A DNA stretch of 64,000 nt from positions 124,001 to 188,000 of the forward strand of contig JAFXVN010000072.1 of the NCBI GenBank assembly GCA_017524545.1, written 5' to 3'. Source of the DNA: Bacteroidaceae bacterium. GTDB lineage: Bacteria > Bacteroidota > Bacteroidia > Bacteroidales > Bacteroidaceae. Shown in pieces: positions 30,601 through 37,852 of this stretch. The translations under genes were made by a program, and so were the position numbers. Under the pieces are notes generated by a model. It did not search any database. It was not told where the DNA came from and saw nothing but the letters and a program-made list of their open reading frames with translations. Each line of letters begins with the position of its first letter. Positions within the stretch are counted from its first letter, which is position 1.

Positions 30601-31612
30601 CACTGCAAGTCTTGGACAAGAGTTTGTCGATGTGTGTAGCCATATGCGCTCGTTTGAAGAGTTTGTCGATGTATTCTTCGAGGTGCTGAACCGCAGCAGC
30701 ATTCCTTCACTTGATGGCGCAGACGGTATCATCAAGAATGCACTGAACAACATCTACTGCAACGACCACCTTCAGTCGTTTGACAAACGGACCTATTTCA
30801 ACAGCCTGCTGTCTAAGTATGAAAGCTATCTGAAAAAGCTCTACTATCTGTGTCATGGAGAAGAGGTAACCACTCAAGAGGGTTCTACGTCAGATGCGAC
30901 CTTGGCAAATGCCATTCATGGCTTTGCCTGCTTATGGAAATTGAAGTATGCCACAACTGATGAAGGCAAGCGCTTCAGCCAATATCTCGAAATGGTACGT
31001 CAATGGCGCAACGACGAGGCACACAAGGCTCCTATTTCCACTGACGACGAAGTAAATGCCGCCATCAAGATCCTGGTTGCCATGTATTTGTTTGTAACAG
31101 GCCATTCCATAACGGATTTAGAAATGGCTGGAGACCATACAATACCAAGTATAGCCCCATTACATACTTATTCAGAATATGATGGTACTCCTTCCTATGG
31201 TATGGCTGCAGAAAGTATTGATGTCAGGGACCTGCCTGAAGAAAAGCGAATAGACCTCTTGAAACAGTGCATCGTCCAATTGACTAATAGTAGCTACAGC
31301 AAAAAGGATGCAGTATTTACCAAGCAGCGTCATTGGGAGGCTGTCTATCGTATTGCTGCAGACAAAGGCTTTGTAATAGATGGTGACTACAGATATTTCA
31401 AACATATTATTGATGGGATGTCTCTGACAAATGTCCCTGAATTAAAAGCCGACACCATAGAAAAGCTGAACAAGGGCGTTTATGCACAGGCTTTTGAGGA
31501 TTGGTCACCAAACGGGCTTCTCGGCAAAGACTTGTCTGCCTACAATGAGATTTACCTTTGCGGTGAGAAGTTTATGAAAATAATCGATGCGAAGATTCCT
31601 CAAAAAGAGTGA
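27626..31612 (+). CDS. hsdR: Type I restriction endonuclease/translocase subunit
   Basis: HsdR cuts unmodified DNA after ATP-driven translocation. In the 1,328-residue product, the N-terminal nuclease domain shows the PD-(D/E)xK pattern around 140-165 (E-L-D-M ... F-E-L-K). The SF2 motor has Walker A, A-G-S-G-K-T, near 295 and D-E-A-H near 400, then helicase motifs with Q-T-G-F-D-Q-P near 651. The C-terminal helical DUF3387-like region binds the methylase. About 300 further residues at the end, more AT-rich, lengthen it beyond the usual 1,000-1,100 and may be an extra domain. The gene is intact, so with hsdM and hsdS the locus appears functional. Confidence 0.95.
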   Translation: MSNILNETTFEEHIANCLASSDLYNQRTSQDFDIETLCDREMLEQFLRQQTATWQMLERSFPGHETDTVIREFNNKLDRGESMLTLFRKGFKIKGKTVRFAQFKPVLAGTESEAYNLYRSNQFSIVRQMRYSTAGSDKGNELDMCILLNGLPLFTFELKNEGSGQNYTKGIYQYCYERNPQNRMLRHCLVHFVMDNNYVFMTTRLNGAETKFLPFNQNSTNPPVEGEYPVCYMWQDILQADSILDLLENFIKRYNDEDGRPVVIFPRFHQLRAVRKLRGKVSEEGAGHNYLIWHSAGSGKTKTMAWLAHQLANMTNLDRSPIFDSIVMVTDRIVLNRNMADDVVNFEDVVGIVKDIRRGSKNLATALDEGHRIIISTVQKFAFALKTLKREKHRKYAIIVDEAHTAIGNENAKDLVNALSTDEDLKNIPDFNPDDFEDEMDALMAYQQIMRRSMQHMSYFAFTATPKDKTFVLYGDENHKEHDLYSMKQAIDEKFILDVLQNYKSYQTMFELIETTTDEEERRKLYEERKSLALIYGELNKNSYIMLRKATMIVDHFMKHTINKIGGEAKAMVVCDSRRAAADFKRIIDKVIQQNYNGVIKTLVAFSGEVEDSHGRRCTEANMNDDNAHDDGIRTKFKESDYKILIVANKFQTGFDQPLLHTMYVDKSLGGIQCIQTLSRLNRCCDGKEDTMVIDFRNDPEDVKAAFQKYYTDIELLGEVDTQRMYTMMDDVNRWRVFSEDDVNRVVRMLQKKETAIGVPSLLRSIVNERVNPMSDNDKDLYRKYVNRYVRQYGFMAQLMDFVDPELEKFYVFCKVFYKYLPYAVETLPMEILDKIDLDKLRIQMSFEGQLELEDEQRQMASSRIGEPGQAQEDERRTIAEILDIANSPFQDLLNENDKILKQIWIEILQDAEVTDAFAAGNSYDALIALVKEKFDEKVADQIEKYYNFQEELEKNQSFSMMLIRKFVEALAQRTHSAINLPYDESLLKDAITASLGQEFVDVCSHMRSFEEFVDVFFEVLNRSSIPSLDGADGIIKNALNNIYCNDHLQSFDKRTYFNSLLSKYESYLKKLYYLCHGEEVTTQEGSTSDATLANAIHGFACLWKLKYATTDEGKRFSQYLEMVRQWRNDEAHKAPISTDDEVNAAIKILVAMYLFVTGHSITDLEMAGDHTIPSIAPLHTYSEYDGTPSYGMAAESIDVRDLPEEKRIDLLKQCIVQLTNSSYSKKDAVFTKQRHWEAVYRIAADKGFVIDGDYRYFKHIIDGMSLTNVPELKADTIEKLNKGVYAQAFEDWSPNGLLGKDLSAYNEIYLCGEKFMKIIDAKIPQKE

Positions 31613-31658
31613 CCTTCCAAATCTTCGAATTGGATTAGAACAATAATTCGTAACTATT

Positions 31659-32693
31659 ATGGCAACAAACAAGAATGCACAAATACGCTACCAAGCACTT
31701 GACAGATGTCTCAGTAACTGGAGTCGTCGATATTATATCGATGATTTGGTGGAAGCATGCAACGAGGCCCTTTACCTCTACAATGGTGAAAGTAAAAAAG
31801 GCGATGGCGTAAAGAAACGCCAAGTGCAAGAAGACCTCAAATTCATGGAAAGCGAGGAAGGTTATCGTATGATGATAGATGCAATCTACGATGGTCATAA
31901 GAAATATTATCGTTATCACCATCGTAATGACTCTATTAGCGAACGTCCTTTCAACCAAGAGGAACTGAACATTGTGTCGGATGCCATGATGCTACTGAAA
32001 CGTTTTGAGGGAATCCCTCAGTTCTCGTGGGTACAGGATATTGAAAAACAAATGTATTCTACCAGCCAGCTTGGTAAGGATGTTCGTTCGGTTGTTAGTT
32101 TCCAGCATAATCCTTATCTGAAAGGTATGGACAAGGATTATTATAAGCAGATTTTTGATGCAATTGTGAATAAACAGGCCATCGAGATTACTTATCATCC
32201 TTTTGGAAAAGATGCCAAACATGCGGTTGTGAGTCCCTATCATTTGAAGCAGTATAATAATAGGTGGTTCCTTGTTGGAAAAAGAGATGACTTTGACGGA
32301 TTGAGTAACTTCGCAATAGATAGAATAGAAGGAATCAAGGAACTGGGGCGTTCAAAATTTGAGCCGCTTGACGAAGATTTTGATTTTGATGAATTCTTTG
32401 AAGATGTGGTCGGCGTTTCCGTTGAGGACGTTCCTGTCGATGATGTTGTTATCTATGCAAATGAAAAAGCTTTCAATTATATTTTTACTAAGCCACTACA
32501 TGAATCACAGATCGTAAAACGTGAGCTCTTGCCAGATGGTCGAAGGGAGATTGATTTGAAAGTAAAAGACAACTATGAACTGCGAGCTCTCCTTCGTTCC
32601 TTCGGCAGTCAGATAGAGGTTATAAAACCAGAATCCCTACGTGCTAAGATGAGGGAGGATATTGAAAAACTTCAAAAGATGTACGTTGATTAA
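31659..32693 (+). CDS. WYL-domain transcriptional regulator
   Basis: The 344-residue product has an N-terminal winged-helix region (about 1-80, with K-K-R-Q-V-Q-E-D-L) and a WYL domain (about 160-250: A-I-E-I-T-Y, S-P-Y-H-L-K, R-W-F-L-V-G), followed by a C-terminal WCX-like extension. Such proteins (BrxR, CapW and relatives) often repress defense operons and respond to nucleic-acid or nucleotide ligands. It lies 46 bases after hsdR in the same direction, with no clear promoter of its own, and could control the restriction locus or the next pair of genes. A terminator follows. Confidence 0.85.
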   Translation: MATNKNAQIRYQALDRCLSNWSRRYYIDDLVEACNEALYLYNGESKKGDGVKKRQVQEDLKFMESEEGYRMMIDAIYDGHKKYYRYHHRNDSISERPFNQEELNIVSDAMMLLKRFEGIPQFSWVQDIEKQMYSTSQLGKDVRSVVSFQHNPYLKGMDKDYYKQIFDAIVNKQAIEITYHPFGKDAKHAVVSPYHLKQYNNRWFLVGKRDDFDGLSNFAIDRIEGIKELGRSKFEPLDEDFDFDEFFEDVVGVSVEDVPVDDVVIYANEKAFNYIFTKPLHESQIVKRELLPDGRREIDLKVKDNYELRALLRSFGSQIEVIKPESLRAKMREDIEKLQKMYVD

Positions 32694-32702
32694 GAAAAAA
32701 CA

Positions 32703-32735
32703 AAAGAATGCAGAATCCCTGCATTCTTTGTTTTT
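32703..32735 (+). terminator. Terminator between the WYL gene and the DUF2130 gene
   Basis: An 11-bp perfect stem (AAAGAATGCAG with CTGCATTCTTT), a 5-base loop and a T run. Confidence 0.8.
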
Positions 32736-32742
32736 ATCTTTG
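32735..32742 (+). promoter_or_regulatory. -7 box TATCTTTG for the DUF2130 gene
   Basis: It directly follows the preceding terminator and lies 25 bases before the ATG at 32768. Terminator and promoter are fused in about 40 bases. Confidence 0.65.
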
Positions 32743-32767
32743 CAATGTGATTTAAAATTTCAAAGCA

Positions 32768-34201
32768 ATGACAGAATTAAAATGCCCTAAATGCGGTGCC
32801 ATGTTCACCGTTAATGAAGCTGATTATGCTTCCATTCTCAACCAGGTAAAGAATGACGCTTTTGATGCTGAAGTCGAGAAGCGTCTGTTAGAACTCCACA
32901 AGCAACATAAGGCAGAGCAAGATGCTGCAATACTACGGTCAGAACAGACTTTCAAGGACAAACTATCGGCAAAAGACAACGAACTTGCAAGTAAAGACAC
33001 TGAAATCGCTCGTTTAAACGAACGCCTGAACAGTATCGCTCAGACAAAGCAACTGGAAATGAATGAACAGCTAACAAGTAAGGACACGGAGATTACCCGC
33101 CTTAAGGAGCAGATAGCTGGCCTGCAAAAGAGTAAACAGTTGGAGATTGATAACCAGACGGCTGAAAAAGATAAACGCATCTTAGAGTTGGAGGCTCAAT
33201 TGGACCAACAGAAGAAAGAACAGAAGCTGGCAGTGATGCAAGAGAAGTCTGCACAACAGAATGAATTGCAAAAGAAGCAGCAGCTCATCGTTGAATTGGA
33301 AGCCAAACTCAAAGAAAACGATGCCAAAGCCGAGTTGAACGAGAAAAATCTAAAGGACTATTATGAGCGTAGCCTAAAAGATAAAGACGAAGAAATAGAA
33401 CGTTATAAGGATTTCAAGATTCGTCAGTCAACAAAGATGATAGGAGAAGACCTCGAAGTGCATTGCCATAATGAATTTAACAATGCTCGCTCAATGGGCA
33501 TGTTCCCTGGCGCATACTTTGAAAAGGACAATGATGCCAGCAGCGGAAGTAAGGGAGACTTCATTTTCAGAGATTATGACGGTGATACAGAGTATATCTC
33601 CATTATGTTCGAAATGAAAAACGAAGCCGACACAACAGCTACAAAACATAAGAATGAGGATTTCCTCGCGAAATTGGATAAGGATCGCCAAACCAAAGGC
33701 TGTGAATATGCCGTTCTTGTTTCCATGTTGGAGCCGGATAGCGAACTATATAATAATGGGATAGTAGATGTTAGCTATCGCTATCCGAAGATGTATGTAG
33801 TCCGTCCTCGGTTCTTTATGCCCATTATTTCCTTGCTTGCAAAAGCTTCTCGCAATGCTGCCGAATACAAACGTCAATTGGTTATCGCCCGTAATCAAAG
33901 CGTTGATGTAACCAACTTTGAGAATAAACTGAATGAATTCAGAAATGGCTTTAGCCGTAATTATGAATTGGCTAGTAAAAAATTCAATACTGCCATAGAG
34001 CAGATTGATGAGTCCATTAAACACCTTCAAAAGGTTCGTGAAGCACTGGTAGGTTCTGAAGACAATCTCCGTTTGGCCAATAAAAAAGCTGATGAATTGA
34101 CAATCAAAAGATTGACATACAATAATCCGACGATGAAGCAGAAATTTGAAGAAGCACGTCAGGGTGAAACCGTTACGGAGTTGCCTACAAATAAACAATA
34201 A
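32768..34201 (+). CDS. DUF2130 coiled-coil protein with predicted PD-(D/E)xK nuclease core
   Basis: The 477-residue product begins with a zinc-ribbon-like C-P-K-C-G segment and continues with a long coiled coil (about 40-220) of Lys/Glu/Gln heptads. The DUF2130 core (about 230-380) contains K-G-D-F-I-F and F-E-M-K-N-E, spaced as the D and E-x-K of a PD-(D/E)xK nuclease fold. A further coiled coil follows. The family is widespread beside restriction and mobile genes; its activity is not established. An unknown 208-residue gene follows 15 bases after the stop. Confidence 0.85.
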   Translation: MTELKCPKCGAMFTVNEADYASILNQVKNDAFDAEVEKRLLELHKQHKAEQDAAILRSEQTFKDKLSAKDNELASKDTEIARLNERLNSIAQTKQLEMNEQLTSKDTEITRLKEQIAGLQKSKQLEIDNQTAEKDKRILELEAQLDQQKKEQKLAVMQEKSAQQNELQKKQQLIVELEAKLKENDAKAELNEKNLKDYYERSLKDKDEEIERYKDFKIRQSTKMIGEDLEVHCHNEFNNARSMGMFPGAYFEKDNDASSGSKGDFIFRDYDGDTEYISIMFEMKNEADTTATKHKNEDFLAKLDKDRQTKGCEYAVLVSMLEPDSELYNNGIVDVSYRYPKMYVVRPRFFMPIISLLAKASRNAAEYKRQLVIARNQSVDVTNFENKLNEFRNGFSRNYELASKKFNTAIEQIDESIKHLQKVREALVGSEDNLRLANKKADELTIKRLTYNNPTMKQKFEEARQGETVTELPTNKQ

Positions 34202-34216
34202 CCATGTAAGTGGTAC

Positions 34217-34843
34217 ATGATTATGGCAAAAGACAAGACTATCAAAACTGCGACATTGAAGAAGCGTTTTGAGAAACTACATCATGCAGCGAACTATGCA
34301 GAAGAGTGTGCAAAGGCAATCGTATTTCATGCAGACCGTCTTTCAATGGATGGGCAGTCAGCTTCTCAGTCTGAAGCCTTCCAAAGAATGGCGAATGCTA
34401 TTGGGATCTGGACTGGTAAGTTTGCAAGAATGGGAACAGAAATACAAAAAGTAGAGTCAATGTATTTGGACCACCTTACCAGTGATAAGACAGAGTGTAA
34501 ACTCATCGAGCAGGTTCCTCTTATAGGGAAATATGGCTATGTCACTCCAAATGTCGTGCAGATAGAAGCCAAATTTTTCGAAATTGGCTATTATGAATTA
34601 GAAGGTGATCCCTATTCGGTTTCTACTCATGTGTTCTCACGCAATGAGGTTGTTGCTGATATAAAGTATCTGAATACCAATATCATATTCTTTTTAAAAG
34701 CACTGGCAAATGCCGAGTTCCATGGAATATGGAGTGAAGTCGGGAATATGGCTGGTGATATATATAATACGGTACCCAATACGCAGATAGCAGATTTTCT
34801 TGCAGCATACGGCGTAGATTATAGTAGCGATGACAAAGAATAG
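34217..34843 (+). CDS. Unknown protein paired with DUF2130
   Basis: I do not recognise this 208-residue protein. It is soluble and helix-rich at the N-terminus (K-K-R-F-E-K-L-H-H-A-A-N-Y-A-E-E-C). It contains many conserved-looking aromatic residues later and has no signal peptide or membrane segment. An alternative start is the ATG at 34223. The short spacing to DUF2130 suggests cotranscription and possibly a two-gene function. Confidence 0.65.
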   Translation: MIMAKDKTIKTATLKKRFEKLHHAANYAEECAKAIVFHADRLSMDGQSASQSEAFQRMANAIGIWTGKFARMGTEIQKVESMYLDHLTSDKTECKLIEQVPLIGKYGYVTPNVVQIEAKFFEIGYYELEGDPYSVSTHVFSRNEVVADIKYLNTNIIFFLKALANAEFHGIWSEVGNMAGDIYNTVPNTQIADFLAAYGVDYSSDDKE

Positions 34844-34945
34844 TTCAATCAGAATTCAAAAAAGATGAATATGAAGAGTGAATGCGGCAGAGTTATTAAA
34901 CGTTTACTCTTCCTCTCGAATATGACTTGAAAAGATTAAGGTAAC

Positions 34946-35002
34946 AAGACCATTTGTCCGACACTATCCAAAGAATTTAGTAAGTCTCGGACAAATGGTC
35001 TT
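34946..35002. terminator. Long inverted repeat between convergent genes
   Basis: A perfect 16-bp inverted repeat (AAGACCATTTGTCCGA with its complement at 34987-35002) has a 25-base loop and sits between the stops of genes on opposite strands. T runs are weak, so it may act as a bidirectional terminator or encode a small structured RNA. A smaller hairpin (34873-34912, 9 of 10 pairs) lies just upstream. Confidence 0.6.
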
Positions 35003-35108
35003 ACTTGTAGTTTTCATCAACGCAATCTTGATACTGGATTCCAATCTGATGAGAAATGCCAGAAATACACCTTCTGTCGGGAACAATTAGAAAAAAGAAT
35101 TCCTCTTC

Positions 35109-35621
35109 TTAGCTATCGAATGCATTTTTTACTGACTGATAATCCCAATACAGCTGTCCACTCTGCAATTTAATCATTGGGACATGAATTCCTTTCCTAC
35201 GGACTGCTTCAGGACACTTGCTACGATTTACAATTGTACTTTTGTATAAGACAATTATTTTAAGTCCATCTCGAACTGCTTTTTCACACTCAAAGTCAAT
35301 ATAACTTCTCGTATCAACGATATGCCCTCTTGCACAGCTTCCCCAATAGCCATTATAGCTACTGCAATATTGACACCCACCAGCTTTTAGTTCATTAGTA
35401 TGGTCGCCAACTATCAACACAAATGTTTTTGACGCATCAAGTCTGTCTGCTAAGGACTTCTTAATAGAACAATTTAAGCTTGTGTCCCTAGCTTGTTTTA
35501 AGTCGTGTGCATCAGAGAAGGACAAACCATATTTGGAGTTGTCATTCCAATAATGTAATGCATCTACGGCATCCTTGTCATGATCCCAATCTGCCGCAAG
35601 CATAGATACATTGTTTGATGC
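35109..35621 (-). CDS. Thoeris ThsB-type TIR-like protein (PF08937/DUF1863 family)
   Basis: The 170-residue product (start ATG at 35621, chosen because family members begin just before the first strand; GTG 35654 and ATG 35648 are alternatives) carries the family's landmarks in order. These are A-D-W-D-H-D-K-D near the start, S-D-A-H-D-L-x-Q-A-R-D-T-S around 45-57, F-V-L-I-V-G-D-H-T near 79-87, and F-E-C-E-K-A-V-x-D-G-L-K-I-I near 125-140, with the conserved Glu. ThsB proteins sense phage and make NAD-derived signals. No ThsA-type effector (SIR2/SLOG or TM-Macro) is nearby. Instead a small two-helix membrane protein and an XRE regulator precede it. An unusual Cys-rich insert (C-Q-Y-C ... C) around 93-105 could bind zinc. 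Confidence 0.8.
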   Translation of the reverse strand, partial: ASNNVSMLAADWDHDKDAVDALHYWNDNSKYGLSFSDAHDLKQARDTSLNCSIKKSLADRLDASKTFVLIVGDHTNELKAGGCQYCSSYNGYWGSCARGHIVDTRSYIDFECEKAVRDGLKIIVLYKSTIVNRSKCPEAVRRKGIHVPMIKLQSGQLYWDYQSVKNAFDS

Positions 35622-35832
35622 CATGAAGCAACAATACGAATACAGCATATCCACCTATAAATATGGGTATAGTGACAAGAATGCAAAGTAGCTCCTTGTC
35701 CTCACCTATCAGTTGTTGAGCAATCTTGTAAGCGCCAACTATGTAGGTAATGATAATAAGCCCTAAGAGTGATGTTCCAATATAGCGATGCACTCCTTTT
35801 GCAGATGGAACGGGAAAGATGTCTATCTCCAT
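35578..35832 (-). CDS. Small two-helix membrane protein
   Basis: The 84-residue product from the ATG at 35832 has two hydrophobic helices (about 17-37 and 47-68) joined by a short charged loop (G-E-D-K-E), with a basic/Cys C-terminal tail. It starts two bases after the XRE gene stop and overlaps the TIR-like gene by 44 bases in another frame, which suggests translational coupling. No family is recognised. In this position a membrane effector gated by a TIR-made signal is plausible, but that is inference. Confidence 0.65.
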   Translation of the reverse strand: MEIDIFPVPSAKGVHRYIGTSLLGLIIITYIVGAYKIAQQLIGEDKELLCILVTIPIFIGGYAVFVLLLHGIKQCIYACGRLGS

Positions 35833-35834
35833 AA

Positions 35835-36128
35835 TTACAAAGTCTTTATTTTCTCCTGTGCAACGATAATAGCATCGTTGCACAAGTCCCGTTCCTGCTC
35901 ATCTTCAACAGCATCAATGAACTTGTCTGCTAACCACAAGGTAAGCATTTCCTTTTCATCCTGATGAAGATACTCCGCAAGCTTGATGACCTGTTCACGC
36001 TTTGCTCTTCTGTCACCACGTTCAATCTTACTGAACATTGGGGTGTCAATCTCTAGGAATGCAGCCAACTGGCGTTGTAGCAAACCTTGCTCTTCTCTGA
36101 GCTCTTTAATCTTATCTCCGAATAACAT
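35835..36128 (-). CDS. XRE-family HTH regulator of the TIR-like module
   Basis: The 97-residue product has an N-terminal Cro/C1 HTH (residues 5-60; Q-R-Q-L-A-A-F-L-E-I-D-T-P-M-F-S-K-I-E-R-G-D-R-R, cited only as a signature) and a short acidic C-terminal helix region. Close relatives stand next to methylase and defense genes in Bacteroidetes. It is the first gene of a three-gene minus-strand operon. Its upstream region contains 11-bp phased repeats. Confidence 0.85.
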   Translation of the reverse strand: MLFGDKIKELREEQGLLQRQLAAFLEIDTPMFSKIERGDRRAKREQVIKLAEYLHQDEKEMLTLWLADKFIDAVEDEQERDLCNDAIIVAQEKIKTL

Positions 36129-36153
36129 GTTTATATCTATTTTTAGTCCTTCA

Positions 36154-36186
36154 GCAAGTTACCAGCAAGTTACCGGCAAGTTAAAT
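36154..36186. repeat. Three 11-bp direct repeats (GCAAGTTACCR), first set
   Basis: Units start at 36154, 36165 and 36176. A nearly identical set of three lies exactly 99 bases to the right. The 11-base spacing places them on one DNA face, upstream of the XRE gene. Confidence 0.8.
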
Positions 36187-36252
36187 CCAACTCTTTATCT
36201 TCCTTAATATCTGCAATTTGGCAATATTGCAAACTTTATTATTGGTGTTTCG

Positions 36253-36285
36253 GCAAGTTGCCAGCAAGTTACCGGCAAGTTAAAT
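36253..36285. repeat. Three 11-bp direct repeats, second set
   Basis: Units at 36253, 36264 and 36275, directly after the stop of the 483-residue AlbA_2 gene. The whole 34-base block differs from the first set at one base in the repeats. Confidence 0.8.
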
Positions 36286-37737
36286 CTATGCCCAAATTGG
36301 GATATACTTCATATAACGAGGAGCTGTATTTGGGTCAAGTACTTTTATTAAGTTCTTTCCAATCGCTTCCTTGATTAATCTAGAAGAACTGCTGGATGAT
36401 GTTTCAGGAATGCCAAATCTGTTTCTAAGCGACTTGTTTGTCAAAGCATCACCTTGTATATACATTAGACATGCATGTAGATAGCATGACCACAGTTTGT
36501 CCTCCATCGGAATATTGCTAAATTCCATTTCAGAGAAAAGAGTAACCTTGGTGCTATCTTGGAAAACTTCAATGCGAGGAGCTGGAAGATATTGAGCTTC
36601 ACATGCCAGTACCATTCTGTCCCAACCACGGCCAAGTTCCTCACACATCTTTAATCGACGCATGAGTGATGCCAGTTTCTCATTTCTCGATTTTGGAGGG
36701 TTGTCAATTATACGAAGTACATCTACCAATGGAGTACCAGGATTCGTCACCTCAATACGATTGTCAAATATCTCCACTACAGGAGCGGCCCCTGTTATGT
36801 ACAGGTCTTGATGAATAAGACTATTTGCGATGGCTTCTCTTACAGATGGCAACGGGAATTTGCTTGTTGTTGACAGTTGGACAGCATTGACATCCTCGTT
36901 ACTTGGCAATAGAGCATTCACATAACGCACGATATTCTCGAAGCAAACAGCATAGCCCTGTACAAATGATTCTTCTTTCTGAATCAGCAAGCGGTTGATA
37001 CCCTTATACTGAACCACACGCATAGCCTTACGCCCTAATCTCGCAAATTCGTTCAAGTCCTTTGCAAATAGCAGAGCACCTAAGTTTGTTATCGAATAAA
37101 GACCATTGTCCTGCTTCTGGATGATTTCGTCCTCATTCAAATAATGCACAACAGCCTCTTTCTCTGCTGGCTGTGGTATCTTCAACAAGGTAAAGTATGC
37201 ATCCACTTGGAGCAATCTGATAATATCCTCATACCTTTGGTCTGTCTTTACGCAAACGTCTTCAAACTGGGCATGACGTAGCTTGTCCCATAACTGAGCA
37301 CGAAATACAGGAAACTCGTGCAACTTCTTGGTGTAGCTGCCACTACGAATATAGTCTATCTTCTGAAATGAAACAGGTTCATTGAGTGCCTTGTGGATTC
37401 GAATCAACTCCACATGCTTCCCGTCTATGTCTGCACCATAGAATTCGAAATCAGCATTTTTAGAAAGAAGGTATCGAAGCCAGTTCTCCAACTCCTGTTC
37501 ACCTTTCTTTTCAAGTTGAAGACGCACCTTAGTACCAATAATCTCATGAGTACCATCATCCACGCCCCAAATCATATAGGCATAATCACGATCGTTCAAA
37601 GTAGCACTATTTGCGAGAGCGCTAATGTCCTCACCAACCATTGTCGGCTCGCAATTGTTATGCTTGAACTCAACCCAACTAACCTCCTTGGGAAGTTTGC
37701 AGAGTTCCTTTACCAGTATGTCGATATTTCCTATCAT
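36286..37737 (-). CDS. AlbA_2 (Schlafen-like) / HATPase / winged-helix protein
   Basis: The 483-residue product has an AlbA_2 domain at about 15-135 (W-V-E-F-K, with I-W-G-V-D-D-G-T). A RecG-like ATPase region covers about 290-400 (V-R-E-A-I-A-N-S-L-I-H-Q-D, F-D-N-R-I-E-V-T-N-P-G, C-E-E-L-G-R-G-W-D). A winged-helix C-terminus carries a Ser-rich turn. It has the same architecture as the 16004 gene but low direct similarity. It lies 115 bases after the REase-PIN gene and 157 bases before the XRE gene, all on the minus strand, so it may share transcription with either group. Family members are thought to act as regulators or sensors in defense islands. Confidence 0.8.
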   Translation of the reverse strand: MIGNIDILVKELCKLPKEVSWVEFKHNNCEPTMVGEDISALANSATLNDRDYAYMIWGVDDGTHEIIGTKVRLQLEKKGEQELENWLRYLLSKNADFEFYGADIDGKHVELIRIHKALNEPVSFQKIDYIRSGSYTKKLHEFPVFRAQLWDKLRHAQFEDVCVKTDQRYEDIIRLLQVDAYFTLLKIPQPAEKEAVVHYLNEDEIIQKQDNGLYSITNLGALLFAKDLNEFARLGRKAMRVVQYKGINRLLIQKEESFVQGYAVCFENIVRYVNALLPSNEDVNAVQLSTTSKFPLPSVREAIANSLIHQDLYITGAAPVVEIFDNRIEVTNPGTPLVDVLRIIDNPPKSRNEKLASLMRRLKMCEELGRGWDRMVLACEAQYLPAPRIEVFQDSTKVTLFSEMEFSNIPMEDKLWSCYLHACLMYIQGDALTNKSLRNRFGIPETSSSSSSRLIKEAIGKNLIKVLDPNTAPRYMKYIPIWA

Positions 37738-37852
37738 ATTATTACTTCATTTACATAATTATAATCTTACATACTACAACATTATCAACATAGCGGATTC
37801 GAAGTTACTGTTTTTATCAGCTGATACATGTTGTTTTTAGGGGGTATATCCA

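Noticed and set aside
35109..36128. Complete classical Thoeris system
   Set aside because: No SIR2/SLOG or TM-Macro ThsA gene is in the neighbourhood; only the TIR-like part fits.
36154..36285. CRISPR or plasmid iterons
   Set aside because: Only three 11-bp units per set, no spacers, no cas genes and no replication initiator beside them.
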